Shown here: piece after piece, positions 58,592 through 64,000 of the stretch | Numbering within the stretch: position 1 is the first letter of the stretch | How the letters are laid out: every line of letters starts with the position of its first letter | Assembly (NCBI GenBank): GCA_037130755.1 | Contig: JBAXSI010000011.1 | Coordinates: 1 to 64,000, forward strand | Direction of reading: 5' to 3' | Source: UBA10649 sp037130755 | Lineage (GTDB): Bacteria > Actinomycetota > Actinomycetes > S36-B12 | Length of the DNA stretch: 64,000 nt | Position numbers and translations under genes: made by a program | The notes under the pieces: generated by a model | Database searches by the model: none | What the model saw: the letters and a program-made list of their open reading frames with translations, nothing else | Told to the model about the DNA's origin: nothing

Positions 58592-60165
58592 GCGCCCTGG
58601 CATCGGCAACGGCGGTCGTGAGCGAAGCCGGCACGCCGTTCGACCTGCCCAGCGTCAACTACTCGGCGATCGCGCCGATCCTGATCATCTTCAGTGCGGC
58701 CATCGTGTCTGTGCTCGTCGAGGCCTTCGCGCCCCGCCGGGCCCGGCGCCCCCTGCAGTTGATCGTCGTGATCGTCTCGGTGCTCTCGGCTCTGGTGGTC
58801 GTGATCTCCCTCGCTGGCACGCGACTGGTCACCGGCGACGGTGCGATAGCGATCGACGGTCCGACGCTCGTCATTCAGGGCACGCTCCTCGTGGTGGCAC
58901 TGCTCGCCGCGCTGCTCATGGCTGAGCGGAGCATCGATCCCTTGGGCGACGCCTTCGCCCCGCGCGCCTCAGCGCTCCCGGGATCGGAGGACGAGAAGCA
59001 GTTCACGCAGCGCGGTTACCTCCAGACCGAGATCTGGCCGTTCTTCCTCTTCGCGCTGACCGGGATGCTGGTCTTCCCGGCGGCCAACGACCTGCTGCTG
59101 ATGTTCATCGCGCTTGAGGTCATGTCGCTTCCGCTGTACCTGCTGGCCGGCATGGCCCGTCGCCGCCGCCTGCTTTCGCAGGAGGCCTCGCTGAAGTACT
59201 TCGTGCTGGGCGCCTTCTCCTCGGCGTTCTTCCTGTACGGCGCTGCGATGCTCTACGGATTCAGCGGCACGGTCTCGTTGCCCGGGATCTCCGCGGCCCT
59301 CGCGGCCAAGCCCGGTGAGAGTGCGCTGGTCGCGATCGGCATCGCCCTGCTGCTGGTGGGCCTGCTGTTCAAGGTCGCCGCCGTGCCGTTCCACCAGTGG
59401 ACGCCGGACGTCTACCAGGGCGCACCGACTCCGGTGACCGGCTTCATGGCCGCCACCGTCAAGATCGCGGCCTTCGGCGCACTGCTCCGCCTCCTGTACG
59501 TGTCCCTCGGCGGTCTCCAGTGGGACTGGGTGCCGATGCTCTGGATCATCGCGGCCCTGACGATGCTGGTCGGCTCGATCATCGCTGTCACCCAGACCGA
59601 CATCAAACGCATGCTTGCGTACTCGTCCATCGCGCAGGCCGGGTTCATCCTCGTCGGGGTCGTGGCGGTGAGCCCTGCAGGCCTGTCGAGCTCGCTGTTC
59701 TACCTGATTGCGTATGCGTTCACGACGATCGGTGCCTTCGCGATTGTGGCCATGGTCCGAGACGCTTCGGGCGAGGCCACGCACCTGTCGAAGTGGGCCG
59801 GACTTGGCCGGAAGTCACCGCTGGTCGCGGGCATCTTCGCGATCTTCATGCTGGCGCTGGCAGGGATCCCGCTCACCAGTGGGTTCATCGGCAAGTTCGG
59901 CGTCTTCACGGCGGCGATCGCCAGCGGCGCCACCTGGCTGGTCATCATCGCGATCTTCGCCAGCCTCATCGCGGCGTTCTTCTACGCACGCGTCATCGTG
60001 CTGATGTTCTTCTCCGAGCCCGGCCCAGACACGGCCTCGGTGGTCATTCCCTCCACGTTCACCACGATCGCCCTGGCTGCTGGTGCCACGGTCACGATCG
60101 TGCTCGGCATCGTGCCCCAGCCGGTGCTCGAGCTGGTGAGCAACGCCGACGTATTCATCCGGTAG
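58588..60165 (+). CDS. nuoN: NADH-quinone oxidoreductase subunit N
   Basis: ND2-type antiporter-like subunit, 525 aa. LMFIALEVMSLPLYLLAGMARR, FHQWTPDVYQGAPTPVTGFMA and DIKRMLAYSSIAQAGFILVG are family motifs. It is the last nuo gene. Its stop codon lies next to a -10 box for the prenyl synthase, so that gene probably has its own promoter. Confidence 0.95.
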   Translation: MSALASATAVVSEAGTPFDLPSVNYSAIAPILIIFSAAIVSVLVEAFAPRRARRPLQLIVVIVSVLSALVVVISLAGTRLVTGDGAIAIDGPTLVIQGTLLVVALLAALLMAERSIDPLGDAFAPRASALPGSEDEKQFTQRGYLQTEIWPFFLFALTGMLVFPAANDLLLMFIALEVMSLPLYLLAGMARRRRLLSQEASLKYFVLGAFSSAFFLYGAAMLYGFSGTVSLPGISAALAAKPGESALVAIGIALLLVGLLFKVAAVPFHQWTPDVYQGAPTPVTGFMAATVKIAAFGALLRLLYVSLGGLQWDWVPMLWIIAALTMLVGSIIAVTQTDIKRMLAYSSIAQAGFILVGVVAVSPAGLSSSLFYLIAYAFTTIGAFAIVAMVRDASGEATHLSKWAGLGRKSPLVAGIFAIFMLALAGIPLTSGFIGKFGVFTAAIASGATWLVIIAIFASLIAAFFYARVIVLMFFSEPGPDTASVVIPSTFTTIALAAGATVTIVLGIVPQPVLELVSNADVFIR

Positions 60166-60171
60166 TACCGT
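60166..60171 (+). promoter_or_regulatory. -10 box TACCGT, leaderless start of prenyl synthase
   Basis: TACCGT ends 6 nt before ATG 60178 and begins right after the nuoN stop. Confidence 0.55.
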
Positions 60172-60177
60172 TCACCG

Positions 60178-61173
60178 ATGACCGACTCCCTGCTGGGGCT
60201 TCCGCTCCCTGACCCAGCCCTCGAGGCAGAGCTCGCCGAGGGCTTGGCGCGGGTCGAGGTCGGGCTGCGCGAGGCGGTGGCTAGCGACGATCCGTTCGTG
60301 GCCGATGCCTCCCGGCATCTGGTCGACGCGGGAGGCAAGCGGTTCCGGCCGCTCCTGGTCCTCCTCTCCTCGCAGTTCGGTGATCCGGAGTCCTGGGGCG
60401 TTGTTCCTGCCGGAGTCGTCGTCGAGCTGACGCACCTCGCGACGCTCTATCACGACGATGTGATGGACGAGGCCCAGCTGCGTCGTGGCGCGCAGTCAGC
60501 CAACGCGCGCTGGGACAACACGATCGCCATCCTCACCGGCGACTTCCTCTTTGCCCGCTCGTCGAAGATCCTCGCGGACCTCGGCCCCGAGGCCGTGCGC
60601 ATCCAGGCCGTCACGTTCGAGCGACTGTGCACGGGGCAGATCCGCGAAACGGTCGGTCCGCGGCCAGGCCAAGACGCCGTCGTGCATCACCTTGAGGTGA
60701 TCGCTGACAAGACCGGCTCCCTCATCGCTGCCAGCGGCTGGTACGGCGGACTGATGTCGGGGGCCAAGCCCGCGCACGTCGAGACGTTGACTCTGTTCGG
60801 GGAGCGGATCGGCGTTGCCTTCCAGCTCGCCGACGACCTCGTCGACATCACCTCCGAGTCGATGCAGTCGGGCAAGACGCCGGGCACCGATCTGCGCGAG
60901 GGCATTCCCACGCTGGCCGGGCTCATCGCGCTGACCAGCACCGACCCCGCGGACGCGCGGCTGCAGGAGCTGCTGGCGCGCCCGCTGCCCGACGACGCCG
61001 AGCACGCTGAGGCCCTGGCGCTGCTGCGCGCCCACAAGGCCCTCGATGTGGCGCGTGACGAGGCCAGGCGCTGGTCCGACAGCGCCCGCGAGTGTCTTGA
61101 GGACCTCCCGGCCTGCCCGGCTCGCGATGTCATGGAACTGCTCTGCGACTACGTGGTCTCGCGCACCGGCTAG
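60178..61173 (+). CDS. Polyprenyl diphosphate synthase
   Basis: Trans-type prenyltransferase that builds long isoprenoid diphosphates, likely the menaquinone side chain used by MenA. It is 331 aa. The first Asp-rich motif is DDVMD at residues 93-97 in LYHDDVMDEAQLRRG; the second is DDLVD at 219-223 in FQLADDLVDITSES. GGKRFRPLLV binds isopentenyl diphosphate. The residues before the first motif (LATLYHDD) set chain length in this family, but the length cannot be told by eye. The last 4 nt overlap the convergent GGDEF-EAL gene. Confidence 0.93.
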   Translation: MTDSLLGLPLPDPALEAELAEGLARVEVGLREAVASDDPFVADASRHLVDAGGKRFRPLLVLLSSQFGDPESWGVVPAGVVVELTHLATLYHDDVMDEAQLRRGAQSANARWDNTIAILTGDFLFARSSKILADLGPEAVRIQAVTFERLCTGQIRETVGPRPGQDAVVHHLEVIADKTGSLIAASGWYGGLMSGAKPAHVETLTLFGERIGVAFQLADDLVDITSESMQSGKTPGTDLREGIPTLAGLIALTSTDPADARLQELLARPLPDDAEHAEALALLRAHKALDVARDEARRWSDSARECLEDLPACPARDVMELLCDYVVSRTG

Positions 61174-63674
61174 TGGATCGCGTGCCTTGCCTGGCTCGCC
61201 AGGCGGTCGGCCAATTCGATGCTCGGCACGGCCGGACTGAAGAAGAACCCCTGCGCTACGTGGCACCCCTGGGCGGTCAGGTAGTCCCGCTCGCCGGCAG
61301 TCTCCACGCCCTCGGCGATGGTGTCGCACCGGAGGGCGTGAGCCAACTGGATCACTGACTGGACGATCGCGGCCACATCGGGGTCATGGCAGAGGTCATG
61401 CACGAACGACCGGTCGATCTTGAGCCGGTTGATGCGGAAGCGCTTGAGGTAGGCCAGCGACGAGTAGCCGGTTCCAAAGTCATCGATCGAGATCTGGACA
61501 CCGAGCTCGCGCAGACGTTCGACCATCGTGGCTGCCATCTCGGGGTTGCGCATAGCGACAGATTCGGTGATCTCGAGGTCGAGGCACTCCGCCGGGAACT
61601 GCTCTTCGCTGAGGATGGCCGCGATGCGGCTGGGCAGGTCGTTCTGCAGGAACTGGACCGCGGAGAGGTTGACGGCCACAGTGGGCGACCTTCCGTCGAC
61701 CAGCGGCCACGTCCGGGCATCACGCAGGGCCTGGCGAAGTACCCACTCTCCGATGGGCAGGATCAGGCCGGTGTCCTCGGCCACCGGGATGAACTCATCG
61801 GGGGGCAGGAGCCCTCGCTCGGGGTGGTACCAGCGCACCAGCGCCTCGGCGCCGATAGTGTTCCCCGTCGCCAACTGCACCTGGGGTTGGTAGTACACGA
61901 CGAACTGATGATCCTCGATTGCCCTGCGGAGTTCGGCCCGCATGCGCAGTCGTTGGGCGGACGCCTGTCGGATGTCATCGGCATGGAAGCGGAAGGTGTT
62001 GTGCCCCTCGTGCTTGGCACGCGCCATGGCGGCGTCGGCACCCTGCGAGAGGGTCTCGAAGGTGCGCCCGTCGTCAGGGAACAGCGCGATGCCCATCGAC
62101 GGCGTGAGCGTCAGCTCGTATTGCTCGACCCGGAAGGGCCGGTCGATGGCCTGGATGATGCGCTGCGCGAAGTTCGCGGCTCCCGCCGCGCCTGTGTCAG
62201 CGAGCAGGAACGCGAACTCATCGCCGCTGAGTCGGGCGGCGGTGTCGTTCTCGCCGACCATGTCGTAGAGACGGGATCCGGTCTCCTTGAGGATCACGTC
62301 ACCGACCTGATAACCGAGCGTGTCGTTGATTGTCTTGAAGTCGTCGAGATCCACATAGATCAGGGCATGTCCTGATGACGGCTGAGCCGCCAGCAGGCCG
62401 CTGCACTGCTGCTCCAGCATGACCCGGTTGGGCAGTCCGGTCAGCTGGTCGTAAAGGGCCATGTGCAGGAGACGTTCCTCGGCCTTCCGCTGATCGGTCA
62501 CGTCGCGGCTGACTTCGATCAAGCCGAGCGTCTGGCCGTCAGGCCCGAAGTAGGCGGTCTCCCACGTGTCGAAGAGGGCCCCGCCGCCGTCGGTGCGTGG
62601 GATCCACTCCTCGAAGCGCTGCGGAGTGCCGGTGGCCAGCACCATCGCGTCGGTCTGCGAGCCACCCGCACCGCGCACGATGTCGGTGGGCGTGAACGAG
62701 GTGAGATCGTCTTCGGCGTGGCCGGTGAACTCCGTGAAGGCCCGGTTGGCACCGATGTAGCGTCCCTCGTGATCCTTCAGGACGATGAGATCCGGCATCG
62801 AGTCGATGAGGGACCGGAGCCGCGACTTCTCCAGTTCGAGTTGGCGGTATGGCTCACGAACGCCGGCCACGAAGATGGCGCGGTAGATCATGAGGTACGC
62901 GATCAGCTTGTACACGTGGCCCAGCACGTTGAAGGTGTCGGTGACCGTCGAGTACAACGTGAAGAAGAGCTCGGCCAGGCCCAGGGTCCACGCCGCCGCC
63001 GCCAGCCAGCCCGGATCGATCCCGCTTCGTCGGCCGCGACGGAACACCAGCACTGCCGCGGCGGTCCAGTAGATCGCCGTGATGGCGTACTCGGCACCGA
63101 TCTTGAACGGCGTCAGGCCCCGGCCGGCAATGAAGGTGTGCGGGAACCAGTCTGGGTGGTCGACGCCCACGAACGTCACGAGCCCGACGACGACGAAGAC
63201 CACGGGGATCAGCGCGAGCCAGATCCGAGGCGACCAATGACGTGGTGGCAAGACCGCCACGAGGAGCAGCGCGAGCGCGGCCAGGAGCCGACCGACCAGC
63301 CAGAAGTAGATGGCCTTCTCGGGACTGCTCGGGGTGATGAAGTCGGGCATGCCCGAGAACGAGAACGTGTGCACCAGGTCGACGAGGCCGATGGCCAGCG
63401 AGAAGATCCCGAGGATGATGATCTGGCTGTTGTTGTCCATCTGACGCAGGTTCCACGCCAGCGCGAAGACCATGAACGAGACTGCGATCGAGATGAACTC
63501 GAGGGTCATGTGCAGCGGCAGGTAGTCCTGCGGGTTCGCGAAGAACGTGAAGGAGGGCAGCAGGGAGCAGACGAGGAACAGGCCGGTGAGAACGGCGGCC
63601 CAGACGGTCGCAGCGCGAAGGCTCGCGGGCGCGCCGGTGTCGCCCAAGGTCGATGTTCCCACGACGTCACTCAC
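61170..63674 (-). CDS. MASE3-PAS-GGDEF-EAL c-di-GMP signalling protein
   Basis: An 834-aa membrane sensor. Residues 20-270 hold seven or so helices with the MASE3 pattern (LVDLVHTFSFSGM, FWLVGRLLAALAL). A PAS domain spans about 285-395. The GGDEF domain (about 405-560) has SGDEF at 483-487 instead of GGDEF. The EAL domain (about 580-825) has EAL at 610-612, DDFGTGYSSLAYLKRF and EGVET, so phosphodiesterase activity is likely; cyclase activity is uncertain. GTG 63674 has GAGGGGG 5-6 nt upstream. The signal sensed by MASE3 is unknown. Confidence 0.92.
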   Translation of the reverse strand: MSDVVGTSTLGDTGAPASLRAATVWAAVLTGLFLVCSLLPSFTFFANPQDYLPLHMTLEFISIAVSFMVFALAWNLRQMDNNSQIIILGIFSLAIGLVDLVHTFSFSGMPDFITPSSPEKAIYFWLVGRLLAALALLLVAVLPPRHWSPRIWLALIPVVFVVVGLVTFVGVDHPDWFPHTFIAGRGLTPFKIGAEYAITAIYWTAAAVLVFRRGRRSGIDPGWLAAAAWTLGLAELFFTLYSTVTDTFNVLGHVYKLIAYLMIYRAIFVAGVREPYRQLELEKSRLRSLIDSMPDLIVLKDHEGRYIGANRAFTEFTGHAEDDLTSFTPTDIVRGAGGSQTDAMVLATGTPQRFEEWIPRTDGGGALFDTWETAYFGPDGQTLGLIEVSRDVTDQRKAEERLLHMALYDQLTGLPNRVMLEQQCSGLLAAQPSSGHALIYVDLDDFKTINDTLGYQVGDVILKETGSRLYDMVGENDTAARLSGDEFAFLLADTGAAGAANFAQRIIQAIDRPFRVEQYELTLTPSMGIALFPDDGRTFETLSQGADAAMARAKHEGHNTFRFHADDIRQASAQRLRMRAELRRAIEDHQFVVYYQPQVQLATGNTIGAEALVRWYHPERGLLPPDEFIPVAEDTGLILPIGEWVLRQALRDARTWPLVDGRSPTVAVNLSAVQFLQNDLPSRIAAILSEEQFPAECLDLEITESVAMRNPEMAATMVERLRELGVQISIDDFGTGYSSLAYLKRFRINRLKIDRSFVHDLCHDPDVAAIVQSVIQLAHALRCDTIAEGVETAGERDYLTAQGCHVAQGFFFSPAVPSIELADRLASQARHAIH

Positions 63675-63749
63675 ACCGACCCCCCCTCGTGGTGCCCGGA
63701 TTGTCTCAGTGTGACCTCATCGGCCTGACGAGTCCTGCTGAGAAGGGGC

Positions 63750-64000
63750 TCAGTCGGGTGCGATGACCTCAAGGTCGTCTGCTCGGGTGCGGCCGTTGTG
63801 CGCGTTGCGCAGGCCGTCGATGGACATCACCATCAGGGAGATCCACACCAGCAGGAAGCCCAGCCACCTGCTCGGCGACATCGCCTCGCCGAAGACGAAA
63901 ACCCCGATCAGGAACTGGAAGACCGGCGTGAAGTACTGCATCAGCCCCAGAGTCGACAGGGGGATCCGAGTGGCAGCGCCGCCGAATGCCAGCAGCGGAA
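63750..64000 (-). CDS. RarD-like EamA-family transporter (C-terminal part; cut by window edge)
   Basis: The last 83 or so codons of a multi-pass membrane protein. The visible sequence IPLSTLGLMQYFTPVFQFLIG and a final helix match the C-terminus of RarD-type (chloramphenicol-sensitive protein) transporters of the DMT superfamily. The 5' part lies beyond base 64000. A 75-bp gap (63675-63749) separates it from the GGDEF-EAL gene; nothing clear is seen in it. Transport substrate unknown. Confidence 0.85.
   Translation of the reverse strand, partial: PLLAFGGAATRIPLSTLGLMQYFTPVFQFLIGVFVFGEAMSPSRWLGFLLVWISLMVMSIDGLRNAHNGRTRADDLEVIAPD

Overview
The window is GC-rich (about two thirds G+C by eye), densely packed chromosomal DNA with frequent GTG starts and ATGA/GTGA stop-start overlaps. 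The gene order is actinobacterial: metG-tatD-rsmA-ispE, radA-disA, ppx-ctpE-like-proC-HTH-bS22-galE2-like-plsC, rex-hemD with the System II cytochrome c genes, a men cluster, and nuoA-N followed by a polyprenyl diphosphate synthase. The order recalls mycobacterial and streptomycete chromosomes, but I cannot name a genus. I see no rRNA, tRNA, CRISPR array, insertion sequence or prophage. No gene-free stretch exceeds about 215 bp. The longest are the clpC upstream region (5399-5611), the rex upstream region (26769-26936), the region before the HTH gene (21291-21439) and the nuo promoter region (44582-44723).

Layout. 1-3748: 3' end of metG, then tatD, rsmA and ispE, ending against an ABC-F ATPase on the minus strand. 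5463-8137: clpC behind a candidate ClgR box and SigR/SigH-type promoter. 8169-13555: two single-pass membrane proteins of unknown function, mutY, and a minus-strand operon of a Cys-rich protein, radA and disA; a perfect 19-bp inverted repeat fills the gap next to disA. 13641-21290: ppx/gppA, a CtpE-like P-type ATPase, a TIM-barrel protein, a TetR regulator, a divergent proline dehydrogenase, proC and an acuC-type deacetylase. 21440-26768: a small HTH protein, ribosomal protein bS22, an SDR protein, a PlsC acyltransferase, a HAD-IB phosphatase, an acyl-CoA synthetase and a glutaredoxin-like protein. 26937-34255: rex, a long hemD fusion, a histidine phosphatase, and resA-like/ccdA/resB/ccsB. 34273-44581: menA, E, B, C, D, F and G plus a TetR-ACT-GNAT fusion. 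44724-61173: nuoA-N and a polyprenyl diphosphate synthase. 61170-64000: a MASE3-PAS-GGDEF-EAL protein and the 3' end of a rarD-like gene.

The second half is a respiratory module: men genes plus the prenyl synthase make menaquinone, nuoA-N reduces it, and ccs genes mature c-type cytochromes. Rex, encoded here, probably ties this to NADH/NAD+, because a 12/14 match to the Rex operator lies just after the nuo -10 box. The haem genes hemA, hemC, hemB and hemL, which often flank hemD in related genomes, are absent from this locus.

A recurring feature is a TANNNT-like -10 box placed 6-8 nt before the start codon at about a dozen genes. This predicts many leaderless mRNAs and helped choose several starts.
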